In this document: piece by piece, positions 1 to 11,954 of the stretch | Position numbering within the stretch: the stretch's first letter is position 1 | Layout: every line of letters begins with the position of its first letter | Source of the DNA: Stemphylium vesicarium | Lineage: Eukaryota; Ascomycota; Dothideomycetes; Pleosporales; Pleosporaceae | Assembly: GCA_004380135.1 (NCBI GenBank) | Contig: QXCR01000022.1 | Coordinates: 62,001 to 126,000 of the forward strand | Direction of reading: 5' to 3' | Length of the DNA: 64,000 bases | Translations under genes and position numbers: made by a program | Notes under the pieces: model-generated | Told to the model about the DNA's origin: nothing | What the model saw: only the letters and a program-made list of their open reading frames with translations | Database searches by the model: none

Positions 1-423
1 GAAGGAGGTCGAGACATGGAACCCGGGACTCACAGTCGTTGCCAGTTCAGATTCTGTACGAAAAGCCTCTGAGATGTGCAAGACCATGGCCAAAGGGTGC
101 ATAGGCTACAGCGGGAAGTGTGCAGCTGCCGGTGTTGGTGGCTAAAGTCATCTCCAGGACTTGACTCGTCGGCAATGGCGCAAAAGCCACCGAGCGACCT
201 TCACGTGCAAGAGCGATTGGAGCTAGACGATGACGTGGGGCAATCTCCAGACCCCTGGCGTGCTAGATCCTGGCAACCACCTACCGAGCCGACGGACCCG
301 TCCCTTTAGAAGTTTGACGCCCGCTGAGCGAAACCGCGCTGCCCATCCCATCCCACTACAGACAGGCGGCTCCTGCATTGCATATTCCCCGCTTCAGTAC
401 ATGGCCCGTTTGACGAAACCTCA
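1..423. other. Left edge, no gene recognised
   Basis: Short open frames cross this stretch on both strands, but none resembles a known protein or has convincing splice signals. It most likely holds the upstream region of the phosphotransferase gene that begins at 487. Confidence 0.5.
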
Positions 424-432
424 TATATAAAT
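424..432 (+). promoter_or_regulatory. TATA-like box upstream of the phosphotransferase gene
   Basis: The string TATATAAAT lies 55-63 nt before the proposed ATG at 487. The motif is seen directly. Its use as a core promoter is inferred from position only. Confidence 0.35.
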
Positions 433-486
433 TAATCCCGCCCCGCCACGCTCATGTCGCTGCCACATCCTGTCACCACGCCCAAT

Positions 487-2032
487 ATGCCGCCGAGCAA
501 AGGTTTGAGAACCCCCTGGCGCGCGCCTTATTTCAGCCACAATCTTTTTTTCTAACCACGAAGTCGCTGTATAGAAACTGCGAGGCACGAGTGCGTCTCC
601 GAAGATGCCCTGCAACATCTGCGGACGTACAAATACTCGAGCGTCGACAAATCCTTCATCTCCCGCTACATCCTCAAACATTACGTACGCACCTCCGCGC
701 ACCCGCGCACCCTCGCACCCGCAACGCGACCTGACTATAGCACAGTGGAACGCCTTTGTCGAGATCCTGCCGCTATGGATCGCGCCGAACCTCGTCACGT
801 TATTAGGCTTCTTCTTCATCCTCGGAAATGTCGCGCTGCTTGAGGTCTACATCCCGGATCTGGTCGGACCAGCACCCTCATGGGTATACTACAGTTTCGC
901 CGCGGGCATGTGGATGTGAGGAACCAGACATTGGAGGTATCTAGAGCAGTGCGCTAATAGTCCCGCAGGTACTCCACCATGGACAACGTCGACGGAAAGC
1001 AAGCGCGTCGTACCGGCACATCAAGCCCACTGGGAGAGCTCTTCGAGTACGTGATGACATAGCCCAATGCGCCATATCATGTCACTGACTGTGACGTAGC
1101 CATGGAATTGACTCCCTTAACTGCACACTGGCAAGTCTGCTAGAGACTGCCGCTGTTGGATACGGCTCGACCAAGATTGGTGCCTTTACCGCCCTCATCC
1201 CCGTGCTGCCTATGTTCTTCTCAACCTGGGAAACATACCACACGCATACGCTGTACTTGGGCTACTTCAACGGTCCTACAGGTGAGTCCGATCTGTCGGT
1301 CAGCTGAATACTAGCTGACACAATACAGAGGGTCTAATTCTTGCATGCACCTTCATCTGCATGTCTGGGTACTTCGGCCCTGAGATCTGGTCCACCCCGC
1401 TCGCCCACTACTTCCCATCCTACCAGGCGGAAATCGGCGAGATCACACTGAAGGAGCTTTGGGTACCCATCATTCTATTCACCTTCTTCGTCGCGCATCT
1501 TCCCGAGTGCATCCTCAACGTCGCACGAGCGCGTCGTGCCAGGAACCAGCCCCTGCTACCCCTGCTTAAGGAATGGACCCCCCTTATTATCTTCGTCGTA
1601 TGCACCATGGCTTGGCTCGGGTCGCCATACTCCAAGCTCCTCGAGGATAACCACCTTGTCCTCTACTGCTTGACCATGTCGCTGGTGTTCGGCCGTATGA
1701 CCACGAAGATCATCTTGGCGCATCTCACCCACCAGCCTTTCCCGTACTGGACCATCATGCTTGCGCCCATGATTGGAGGGGCGCTCATCGTCAACCACCC
1801 CTACTTTACCATCCCGGGTACCAGCTTTGGGCCTGTATCCGCCAGCTTCGAGCTGTGGTATCTCCGTGCATACTTTGTCTTCGCCGCCATTGTATACGGA
1901 AAATGGGCACATCTTGTCATCACCAGCATATGCAACTATCTCGGCATCAACTGCTTCACTATCCCTAAGCAGACCGCCGAGAAGAACGGACGACCCAATG
2001 GTATTGTGGACGGCAAGGGCCGCACAGACTAG
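487..2032 (+). CDS. CDP-alcohol phosphotransferase (choline/ethanolamine phosphotransferase, Cpt1/Ept1 family)
   Basis: Transfers phosphocholine or phosphoethanolamine from its CDP ester to diacylglycerol, the last step of the Kennedy pathway, in ER/Golgi membranes. Proposed exons are 487-502, 575-684, 746-915, 969-1046, 1100-1281 and 1329-2032, giving 419 residues, the usual family size. The catalytic CDP-alcohol phosphotransferase motif, DG-x2-AR-x8-G-x3-D-x3-D, is complete at about residues 104-128 (DNVDGKQARR, then LFDHGIDSLN) and is restored only when the 53-nt intron at 1047-1099 is removed. The N-terminal family signature KYSSVDKSFISRY is in exon 2, followed by several hydrophobic segments. 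The first exon is only 16 nt; its start and the GTTTGA donor are the weakest part of the model. The sequence cannot decide between choline and ethanolamine preference. Confidence 0.9.
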
Positions 2033-2820
2033 AAATACTGTTACGAACCGAAAAGTCAGCAACGAACGGAGCAACGACATCTATTACTACACCATCTAGA
2101 CTTGGCGACATGTCTAACCAAGCTTAGCGCGCCCTCACCGGAGCGCGACACCATTTCACGATCCAGGTTTCGTGGTTAGACCACACCAAAAAAAAGACCT
2201 TTTACGACTTTCTGGATACACGTTTGTTAGACCTTGTAATCATGAAGAAACCGAGCCACCACTCCACATTTTAGCATTTGTTTATTTTTGCATAGCGGAC
2301 TAGAGGTAACTGTTTAATCGCGTTTTCAACAACGTTGAATCGAAGCGGCCGGCACAAGATGTTGTGTCGGCAAAAGAGGTTTGCACAGCCGATAGTTTAG
2401 GGCGTACACGGCGCATGTGCAGATGTAGAACATAGCCCTAGAATTCAACCAATAGAAGCGAGGGCGCGCATGCGTAGCTGCGCCTTGAGGTCATAGCCTT
2501 ACCACCTGTTCTCCCGATCTTACTAAATATACAACTAGTTCGCACCACCCTTGATAGAGTCTGCCTTCTGCTTATCCGCTCAGCCACCCAGAGATGGGGG
2601 CTTTTCTGCGCGTCGCAGGCTGTTTGAGGCTCCGGCGCAGTCTGACCAACGCGTCGCCGCATTATGCAGCCTTTGGAAAATGTTTCGGGGGCCGAAGACA
2701 TTGGCTGCACCTGAGCTAGATATGACCGAGCAAACGTCCGGATCTTGCTTTTCACATCATTATCGCATTCTGCTAGCCACTCGTTACTCCAGTTAGCACG
2801 CTCATGTACAGCGATCAACA
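2033..2820. other. Intergenic, no gene recognised
   Basis: Lies between two plus-strand genes. It should contain the 3' UTR of the phosphotransferase gene and the promoter of the membrane-protein gene. A minus-strand open frame at 2438-2938 has no recognisable protein features. Confidence 0.5.
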
Positions 2821-4243
2821 ATGACCTGGAAACTGCTTGACTGCGCAAATGCCAACGCCGACTGCAGAACGCATAATCAACCTGTTCTAGCGAACCCAGA
2901 CATTGCTGGCATTGGTGTAAGCATCCTATGCCTAACATTCAGGCAACCTATGCTGACAGCGGCAGGTCATTGTAGGCTTCCTGTCAACGACATGTCTCGC
3001 CTTCTGTATAGCCTTCACGGTGATTTTCCTAGATCGCTACGAGCGCATCGTAAACTTCTACCGTCGCCGGTTCACCAAGAACAAGGAAGAATACCACCAC
3101 GACGTCGATGCCTCGTACTGGCGCTCTACCGCCTTCTGGGCCCGGGTGTTGAGCAAGAACCTCTTAGCTTTTAGCGACACGCAACTCCTCACGGGTCTCG
3201 CCATCCAGTTCACGGCTATGCTCAAACACTGCAAAATGTCCATATACCACTTCCGTATCGTTACCGAACTCGCTTTTCTCACAACCGTAACGCATCTCCT
3301 CACCGTTATCGCACTTCGCAACTACTTTGTCAAATACCGCTGGATCAACCTCCCTCGTATCTTCTTCATGCTGGGCAACCTTGCTTTACTAGGTTACACG
3401 TCTTTCGTGGCATACTCGTACGACCTAGCCGGTCTAGACATATCCATGTCACTAGCATGCTTCTACCAAGGCGAGCGTCCAGAGCTCAGGGCTGCTTTTG
3501 GTGGGAAATGGGCAGCGCTGATTGTCGGTGCTATCGGCGGCCATGCCACTGTCATCCTCGCCATGTACTGGCTCAAAGACCCAGAAGAAGGAGATCGCAG
3601 ACAGTGGTGGTGGTACTTCGGCGCTGCATTTCGGACCTGGTTCGTTGCGCCTGTTTACAGCATCTATGGGCTTTGGATGGCTGGCGATGGACTCCAGCAT
3701 ACACAGGCACTTGGCACGCCAAACGTGAAAATTGACGGCGATAAAGAGAATATATGGAATTTCGGCCAGTTTCTGCCCGTCTTGTTGCTTGCGCTTCCGC
3801 TCTTTGCTGGCTGGGAGAGCTTCTGGGAAGAGAAGGATCAGGATCGCCTTGGGAGGTTTGGAAGGCTGTCCGGTGTCCCGAGACGTAATACTGCGAACCA
3901 AATCATGGGGTTTGAGATGCAGGGCCCCAAACGAGGGGGTGGCACGATGGAGAGGCGCAATACCTCGAGCGATGTATCGGTGGAGGAGAGAGCCATTGAG
4001 GGTCTCGGACCTAGCCCTGCGCATACACTTCATCACGGCTCCACGTCGAGAGTGTCGGTCGTGCCGCATTTCAGCTATCCGAGTCGATCGACGCCGAGGC
4101 TGCCTCATGGTCAAGGGAGCGTCGTTGAGTCGCCATCGCTTCTATCGTTTCCGTTACCCGATGCGAGTCTGGGCCTGGATATAAATACTGGCTCGCAGCG
4201 CGGATCCAGAAGTTCCTCGCACCACCGCAACTGGACAGCTTGA
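2821..4243 (+). CDS. Conserved fungal multi-pass membrane protein, function unknown
   Basis: Two exons, 2821-2916 and 2966-4243, joined across a 49-nt GT-AG intron, encode 457 residues. The join gives NPDIAGIG-VIVGFLSTTCLAFCIAFTVIFLDRYERIV, a smooth first membrane segment, which supports both the intron and the ATG at 2821. About seven hydrophobic segments follow in the first 300 residues, with a Trp-rich loop (RRQWWWYFG) and a motif YSIYGLWMAGDG. The C-terminal 120 or so residues are polar, Ser/Arg/Pro-rich and probably cytosolic. I recognise this as a type of hypothetical membrane protein widespread in filamentous ascomycetes but know no function for it. Its stop codon is 23 nt from the stop of the convergent GH105 gene. 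Confidence 0.85.
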
Positions 4244-4266
4244 GCAGCATTTGTCGGAAGATCATC

Positions 4267-5530
4267 CTACGCAACATTTCTACTAGCATGATTCTCCCAG
4301 TCTCTCCAAGCGGCGTACAACAGTACAACGAAAGCCTGACCTTCAGGATTTATCCCCTCCAACGGCGTCCTCTGGCCTTCCTTCAACGCATTGACTACCG
4401 GTGCCGCAATACCCGTGTCCGCATCAACATGACGTCCAACGGCTTCCAGCTTCGCACTCGCCCACTCTGTATATCCCTCTTCAAAGACCTCAGGCTCAAG
4501 CACCGCGAGCCTAAACACAGTCGCAGCCATCAACGCCGTCCCCGCGACCTCCGCAAACCACGACTCGTCATCGAGGTAATTGCGCAACAGACCCGACTCA
4601 TGCGTATCCGCCTTCACAGCACCATCAATAATACCCCTGACCATACCCAGCAAAGATTCCTGCTCATCCCACGTTTGCATTGCAGACCGCGAGTTGCGTA
4701 GCGTAGCCAATACCCGCGCCATACCCGCCGCCGCCCACGCGTTACTCGTACACCACGCCCCATCATCAGTCTTCGCATCCCTAACTCCCACCGCACTAGC
4801 AATGTGTCTCCAAATCCCGCCCGACATCCGCAGTACATCGCAATATAACTCGCACTGTCGCACGGCCTCCTTGACCTCATCTACATCGGGCGTGCATATA
4901 CCGTGGTAGGCGAGAACGGGTGGGACCATGTATACGAAATCGGCCCAGAGCGACGGATACGCTTCGCGGTGCGAGATCGCGCCGTTTGCGTACCGTGGTG
5001 TTTTGGTGAGGAGGGTGTGGAGTTGCCGGATTACAGCTGAATAGTAGGCGGCGCGTGAGGCTGCGGAGAGTGAGGGCGAGGCGGAGAGAAGGAGGGCGGA
5101 TATAGTGAGGGATGTTGGATCGGATGCTGAACCTGTTGTTTGTGGATTGGATCAGCTTGGCTGTTTTTCATGTTGTATTTAAGCCTTTTTGGCACGAGAT
5201 GCGATGACGATGATCATCATCACAATACATCGAAAGAAAGAGCTCGTGCCTATCGCAACTCAACATACCATTTCCGTCACATAACACGTCACCATCCGTT
5301 CTTATAAACCCTTTTACATATTGCAAGCCTTGTACTGACTCAATCTTCACTTTCGGCACTTCATCGTCGCCACCACCATCAGCGGTAAACGCGGCGTGGT
5401 GAAAGACGCAGAGTTCCGGGTTCTGGTACTCGAGCATGGCGTTGAAGACGGTGCTGTACTCCCAGCTGTGCGATGCGGTTTCTTGCGCCTGGGCTAGCGC
5501 TTTTTCGACGAGTGATTGCGGTATTGCCAT
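4267..5530 (-). CDS. Glycoside hydrolase family 105-like (YteR-type unsaturated rhamnogalacturonyl hydrolase)
   Basis: Family members release the unsaturated galacturonyl residue left at the ends of pectin oligomers by rhamnogalacturonan lyases. Exon 1 is 5269-5530 and exon 2 is 4267-5132, joined across a 136-nt intron (GTATGT...CAG) to give 375 residues. The splice restores the family stretch IRTDGDVLCDGNG-SASDP. Exon 2 carries the six-hairpin core motifs YANGAISHREAYPSLWADF, VPPVLAYHG, DGAWCTSNAWAAAGMAR and DDESWFAEVAGTALMAA. These correspond to conserved substrate-site acids and aromatics of the YteR fold by resemblance. No signal peptide is visible (it begins MAIPQSLVEKALAQAQ), so the enzyme is probably intracellular and acts on imported oligomers. 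Substrate is inferred from the family. Confidence 0.88.
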
Positions 5531-7719
5531 TTTGAGGTTGGATGCGTTCGTGTTTTTAGTATGTGTGAGTCGTGATGTGATGGGCTACATAACGTCGTCT
5601 TGGGTGCGGTGGCTTCGCTTGCTGCCGCGGACGGGTGGCTTGGGTGAGGGGTTGAGGGGTGTGTTGTTCCCAAGCACTTTTTGCCGAAGCTTAAGTTGAC
5701 GGGCGTAGAAGGAAGGATCTTTTGTGGTTATCTGAGACCGAGACAGTTGCCTTTGACCTGTTTATCGAGAGATGTGTCGAGTGGAAAGATCGTCGCGAGC
5801 GAACTCAATCGGGTGGATTGTTTACAACCTACAGCCGCTTCTGGTGAAAAGGTGTGTAAGAGAGTACCCATGTTATCATCGCGCGGTATTCTACACCAGG
5901 ATCAGTATGCACGCAATATCATAAGGCTTGTTTGCGTTGGATTGAAGAGCGTGCGCGATGAATCTATAATGGTTTGCCTAGTGGCCGGCTTTCAAATGAT
6001 TAGTTTGGGTAGATAGGATATATGTTTTTGGACTTGTTGTAGAGGTGGCTGGCGCTCTGGGTGTCACTGGCTGACAACAGAAATGCGGCGTGGTTGCTAT
6101 TCCTGGTGAGAAGTTGCGATCCGCAAGGAACAGAAGAGGAAGTGGAAGGGGATGATCTCAGGTGCGCGGTTCCTCGGAAAGATTGGTCCATCTGATGGAG
6201 CCGCGCATCATGGCTTGTTGGTACAACAGTTGATGTTTCTTTCGCGCGATGGCGGAGGAATTTTCCGCCGATTTTGGACAATTCAGGTTTCGTCCCTTGA
6301 GGCATGCAAAGCAGCGTCTTGTTTCACCTTGTATATTCGCCACTGAAAAGAACTCCTCAACATGCGCGCCTAGTGTTGCAGGTCTAAAGACATTACTGTC
6401 TTGGTCTGGGGACGCATACGGACTTCGCATTGTCAGACTGACGTTGACCAAGCGTTCCTTGTGGATTCGAGTACCATGCGGAACACACATGAGCAGGTCT
6501 CCATCACCACCACCAAGTGCCGTGCTAATCGTCGGATTGTGGCAGTACTATCGTCTTGGATACATTGATTAGATCATGTCGATGTACGAACTATCCGATG
6601 AGGTGGCTACTCGGAGGCCGCGGGTAGTAAAGTTGCTGTCGTTTCGGCCGGTAGTGGAATGTAGCGCGAAGTAAACAGCCCTACACCGAGGTGTGGACTG
6701 CATAGTTCCGCTGATGTCTGGGATGGCAGTGGGTCACGCCATGCGTGCATAGGGCGCACCCACTGAGACCCGCAGTGAATAGGCTCCAAGCCACGTCCAT
6801 GCGTCAGTGGTTCCTTTGTGCATTTTTTACGTACCTGCATCTCGGCGGTGTGAGTGCTGAAGATAAGATTATCTATTGTTGGGGAACACGATGATAAGAA
6901 AGAAGGCCTAATGCCATTGCAAGCGGAAGGAAGAATTCCTGCATATTGTAAGGCATTAAATGTATTACGCATGGCTGACAACCAATACGCGATATTGGAA
7001 GGCTTTCCCATCTCTGTAGCTCGGACTAAGTGATGGTGCCCCAATCAAGGGCGAACCATCGACCCCGCGATCTCCAGATTAGCCAGCGAGTCCCCTTCTC
7101 CGTTCACCCCATAATCAACTCCATGGCTATCCAGGTCCGTCTCGCAAACCATCAGCGGGTACCTCGCGGAACTAAGCCTTCTGGCTTGGCTTAGCGTCTT
7201 TTCCAGAAGCTTGATCTAGCTCTGGGCACGCCCTATGTGAGCCTCAACCCCACAATGCGCGCTTTTCTTCGGCATAGAACCGTAAAACTTCAAGTTCGCA
7301 CACGGGACCGTTCTTGAAAACACCTCCACGCACCAACGGCTGATCAGTGCCCGTAGCGCTGTTGCTCAAAGCCGAAAGAATGCGAGCCGCGCCCACGGAG
7401 CGTCATCAGACGAGTCAAGCATTTCTGGCAACCATCACGGCGGATCATGCGCTCCTCCCCCGCCTTTTCAACCGGGAGTTCGCCATTACCTAACGATAAT
7501 TGGTTCCCCAGACTCCTCCACCCACTGTCAGACAAGGGTCTGGGCCTGCCACACTGCACGATCGTTCCATACGATGGATAAGGATTTGGCCACCACGCTT
7601 GGGCAGCAAAGATTATGGAGTTACCGTCGACCCGTGCCGGACCATTCACCACGTTTGAAAAGTCTGCTATCACGGCCGGGCGCTTCATCCGCTATGGGCT
7701 CGTCGCGAGGTTGGCCTTG
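5531..7719. other. 2.2-kb intergenic region with scattered GATA motifs
   Basis: Short overlapping open frames occur on both strands, but none has family resemblance or consistent splice sites. It contains an inverted pair of GATA-type sites (AGATAA and TTATCT) at 6861-6874 and a CGATAA at 7494-7499, upstream of the amino-acid permease. Such sites can bind AreA/Nit-2 nitrogen regulators, but short matches arise often by chance. Confidence 0.4.
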
Positions 7720-7726
7720 TATATAA
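7720..7726 (+). promoter_or_regulatory. TATA-like box upstream of amino-acid permease
   Basis: TATATAA lies about 80 nt before the ATG at 7803, in the usual place for a core promoter element. Function is inferred from position. Confidence 0.4.
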
Positions 7727-7802
7727 CCGGCTGACATCCTCCGCCTGGGAAGAACCAAGATTGGTACCGGCTAACCGACCCTTCCATATTTCGCATTGCA
7801 TC

Positions 7803-9532
7803 ATGCCAAACCACCATATGACCGACGAGAAACCGGAGGCTGTCCCGTACGGCTACGAAGAGAGCAACCTTGGCTTCGAAGAGCCATTCGTCCATGGCGC
7901 TGCTACCGTTGGCGGCGAGACTGGGAGAGGAGGGGACACACACCGTGGATTGAAGAGTAGACACATCCAGTTCCTGTAAGATTGCGCGCATTAATTCTGC
8001 TCCATGTAGTATGCTTACAATGATGCAGCGCGCTTGGTGGCGCCATTGGAACTGGTCTCTTCATCGGATCTGGATCGATTCTCGCTCTGGTCGGCCCTGC
8101 GCCGCTGTTCATGGCATACCTCAGTATGATGCTCGTTGTCTACAACGTCATGAACAACTTGGCCGAAATCGTCACATACCTCCCCATGCGCGGCATTACC
8201 ATTCCTTACTTCGTCAAGCGATTCGTAGATCCCAGCTTAGCTTTTGCGACTGGATGGAACTATTGGTACGCTTACGCCATCCTCGTCGCGGCGGAGGCCA
8301 CTGCTGGATCCATTCTCCTGGACTACTGGAATACTGGTGTCCACAGCGCCGTCTGGATCACCATATTTCTTGTCGTGGTTCTCTTCCTCAACATAGTGGC
8401 TGTCGAGGTCTTCGGAGAAGCTGAGTTCTGGTTTGCATCCATCAAATTCTTGACTATCATGGGCCTGATTATCCTCGGCTTCGTAATCATGCTCGGAGGC
8501 AGTCCAAACGACCAGGGCCGTCTCGGGTTCAGGTACTGGAACAACCCAGGAGCTTTCAAGCCGTATATTGTGGATGGAAATGCCGGAAAGTTCCTTGCTT
8601 ACTGGACTGCATTTGTCCGCGCTGGTTTTGCCTTCATTACTTCACCTGAACTAATTGCCCTTGCTGCGGGAGAAACCATCGCTCCTCGCCGAAACATCCC
8701 AAAGGCTGCCGGGCGTTTTGTTTACCGTTTGGCAATTTTCTATGGCCTTGGGTCTTTCATCATCGGTGTCGTCGTTCCTTCGGATGATGACCGTTTACTT
8801 AGTGGCAGCTCCAACGCTTCTGCGTCGCCCTTCGTCATTGGTATCCAACGAGCTGGGATCGAGGGATTGAACCACGTTGTGAACGCAGCCGTCTTGACAT
8901 CTGCATGGTCTGCCGGGAACGCTTTCCTTTTTTCTGGCTCCCGTGTCCTTTACGGTATGGCTCTTAACGGTGAAGCCCCCAAGTTTTTCGGCAAAACCTC
9001 AAGGAAGGGCGTGCCATACGTGGCCGTCCTCACCACCTGGGCAATTGGCCTTCTCGCCTACCTTAACGTCTCAAATACCGGCGCCCAGGTTTTCTTGTGG
9101 TTTTCCAATATCTCCACCATTTCTGGATTCATCGCATGGATTGTAGTCATGATTACCTACATCCGTTTCCGCAAAGCCATGGCCTTCAACAACCTTCTTG
9201 AGACCCTCCCATACCGCACGCCCCTGCAGCCCTACCTCACCTACTTCATCTTGATTGTTGTCTCGCTCCTCACCCTTACCAATGGTTTCCAGGTCTTTGT
9301 TCCTTCCAATTGGTCCGTATCCGACTTCTTGGCTGCCTACATCACCATCCCTATTTTCCTCGTGCTTTATGCCGGACACAAGATCTATACCAGGACCTCA
9401 TTCGCAATTCCAGTTGAGAGCATTGATGTTACCACTGGTGTGCGAGAGATGAATGAATTGTGCAAGGATGATATCTCGGGTGCCCCAGTTCCGAAGAACG
9501 TCTGGCAGAAGATTTGGTTCTGGATTGCTTAG
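7803..9532 (+). CDS. Amino-acid permease (APC superfamily, fungal YAT type)
   Basis: Proton-coupled import of amino acids across the plasma membrane. Exons 7803-7975 and 8029-9532 encode 558 residues after removal of a 53-nt intron. The splice rebuilds the first membrane helix, HIQFLALGGAIGTGLFIGSG, with the invariant GAIGTG substrate-binding motif of YAT permeases. Further family marks are FAFITSPELIALAAGE, followed by PRRNIPKA, and NAAVLTSAWSAGNAFLFSGSR. About twelve hydrophobic segments can be followed, with polar cytosolic ends. The ATG at 7803 is preferred over an in-frame one further upstream because it lies between the TATA-like box and a plausible polar tail. Substrate range cannot be read from the sequence. 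It converges on another amino-acid permease gene. Confidence 0.92.
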
Positions 9533-9856
9533 GAAGATTTGGGAGAGAGTTTATTGTCTTGTTACTTAGCGTGCACTTTATCACGATATCAACGTATACA
9601 ATCGTTTTATAAGACAGCTATAGTTCATATGTCCTGTCTTTTGCCCCAACATGGGTATGGTGGTGTAGTCTGGACATGAATTGATGGACGCACTAGATAC
9701 TTCTGATTCCGTACTAATTATTTACGAAGAAGTCTCAACGACGTAAAGCAATGCTTTTTTCCAAAGTCCTTGCACTCTACACTTCTCTACTCATCTTTCG
9801 TCGAGAAGCCTGAATAATTTTCACTCCGCACCATGCCCTCTTCCCCATCCCCATGT
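9533..9856. other. Shared 3' region of two convergent permease genes
   Basis: 324 nt between the stops of two convergent amino-acid permease genes. It is AT-rich in places and should hold both polyadenylation regions. No gene is seen. Confidence 0.6.
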
Positions 9857-11954
9857 CTACTTGACATCTTCACTCCTACCCTCCTGAGCTACAGCAGTCT
9901 CAACAACAGGTCCAGAATACGTCTTCCTAGCCCAAACAACATAATAAATTGCACTAACGATCGCAATAGTACCCGTGACCAGCACCGCCCAATTCATGTT
10001 CGCAGGCGTAACCTCTGCGAAGCTCGGCCAAAAGCTGAAGAAAAAGACAAAGGCAAGATATACGCAAGCAAAGGCGTTATTTGCAATACCTATAGCGCCT
10101 GGGAGACGCCATGGCCCCCAAAATGCGCGTACCATGCCGTCGCTGGTAGTAGAGATGGCGTCCATGTCGAAGGCTTCGCTGGGTGCGAGGATAGCGCCTG
10201 TGCAGCGACGATAGAGCAGTAAGGAGGAGGTGAGCAGGTAGGAAGAGAAGAGGCCAGCGATGGCGACGGAGATTACGCCGTTGAACGCGGTTGTGGAGCC
10301 GATGTTGATGAGGGCGAGGAGGCAGGCAACTACGCTTGTAAAAGCGACTGCGTATACGGGTATTGAGGTTCTGTCGCTGACCTGATATCACTTTAGTACC
10401 TATCCCCGCTCATCCTTTTCGGAAGGGATGCATACCTTGCTCAACGTTCTCCAGCCCGGTAAGCCCCGGTCTCTTGCAAAAGCCCAGCAAATCCGCGACG
10501 TCGACGCTGAAAACCCGACGTTCGCGCTGATGGTGAGCACCATGACGATGGATGCCATTACTGCGGCTCCAGAGCGAGACTGAACCGCGCGGTGGAAGAT
10601 AGCCATGAAAGGGAAAGCGGGGTTCTCTTCTAGCACAGCATCGAGGTCGCCCATGCGGAAAAGCACGGTGAGGATCATGGCGAGGCCGAGGGAACCGTTG
10701 ATGGCGATACCGGTCATAATTGAACGGGGGACGATCACTTGTGCATTTTGGATCTCTTCGGATAGCTAGAGAGTGTTAGTGCGCTGTTTGAACGAGGCGA
10801 TAAGAGTCGCGTTGTAACTCACGTGAATAGGGCCATCACCACCTTAATGCGATGTCAGCGAAGAGATACTTCAGGTCATGCGATATTAGACCATGGACTC
10901 ACCCACGAAAGCAAAGACGCTACCCATGATCCCAACGCAGAAACTCAACCCCTGATTGTCCCAGCCACCCATGTCCAAAAATGTCGTGAAGATCTCTTTC
11001 GCATCTCCCTGCGGTCCTAATACCAAGAGCGGAATCAAAATGGCAAAGAAGCCCAGGATATGCAGAACCAGGAGTGCACCTTCAAACTTGGGTAGTAGCC
11101 AGCCCGCAGCGACATTGATGAACACGCAGAAGGCTATTACGGCCCAGTAGAAGAGTGTGACGTGCCAGTTTTGAGGGACGTATGTATTGGGTTGACAGAG
11201 CATGAGTAGGCCTTGTATGAGGCCGCCGGTCAGGAAGGCGCCGGAACCAAGGGAAGCAAGCCAACCGCAGAGAGTGAGCCAACCTGTGCAAGTGTTTGGT
11301 TAGTTTGGCGTTATGTGGATGTAAAGAGGGCTTTCATACCGGAGATGTAACTGAGTAGTTTCTGAGACTTTCTTGGAGCAAGCATAGATACCCAATGGTA
11401 CTGGCCACCAGATGTTGGCGCACTTTGCGACATGATTAGCTGCTAGTTGATCTAATCCGAATGGCATCAATACTTACATCGACACCAGCTCACTGAGCAC
11501 CATGAAGACTGACACCGTGCCAATCCATACCGTGACGTATCCATAGATGACACCAGCGGGACCGCCACTGCTTCACTTAGCAAGTCACCACTGCCGCTTT
11601 GCCGACGATAACTCACTTTTGGAAGCCGACGAGAAACAAGCTTGGCCCAAAGTCAGCTACGTGTCCAATGCAATGTAGCACAAAGGCAGTATAACATACA
11701 CCAAAGAGCCTTCCCAAGTGATGAGAACCGTGCAACTGAAGCCCAAAATAGACAGAAATCCAAAACGGCGCTGCAATACATCAGTTTTATGTATTCTATT
11801 CGATGTGCAGTGGAGGGGGGGGGGAAGAATAATGTACCTTCAGCACAGCTTTCTTGCCCAATCTTGCTAGAGCAAGATCATCTTGTTTGTCGGTGGATCG
11901 AGTCGGCGAAACGCTCAGCTCCACGTCGCTGTTTTTGCGAGGACGCGACGCCAT
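9857..11954 (-). CDS. GABA/choline-type amino-acid permease (APC superfamily, Uga4-like)
   Basis: Nine exons: 11838-11954, 11700-11770, 11617-11640, 11478-11567, 11340-11422, 10903-11283, 10823-10842, 10436-10765 and 9857-10381. They encode 546 residues with every phase in agreement. The joined protein has the family pattern LARLGKK near the N terminus, GFLSILGFSCTVLITWEG, NGGPAGVIYG, APTSGGQYHWVSMLAP, GDGPIHLSEEIQNA and a C-terminal run of membrane helices. Members import GABA, choline or other amino acids, at the plasma membrane or vacuole; which one applies here is not visible. Exons 3 and 7 are only 24 and 20 nt. Exon 2 could also end two bases earlier, but only the GTATGT donor keeps the conserved frame. 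No frameshift or internal stop was found after splicing. Confidence 0.92.

Noticed and set aside
6607..7044. Minus-strand open frame of 145 codons in the region before the permease
   Set aside because: No resemblance to known proteins and no splice partners. It starts with His-rich sequence and looks like chance.
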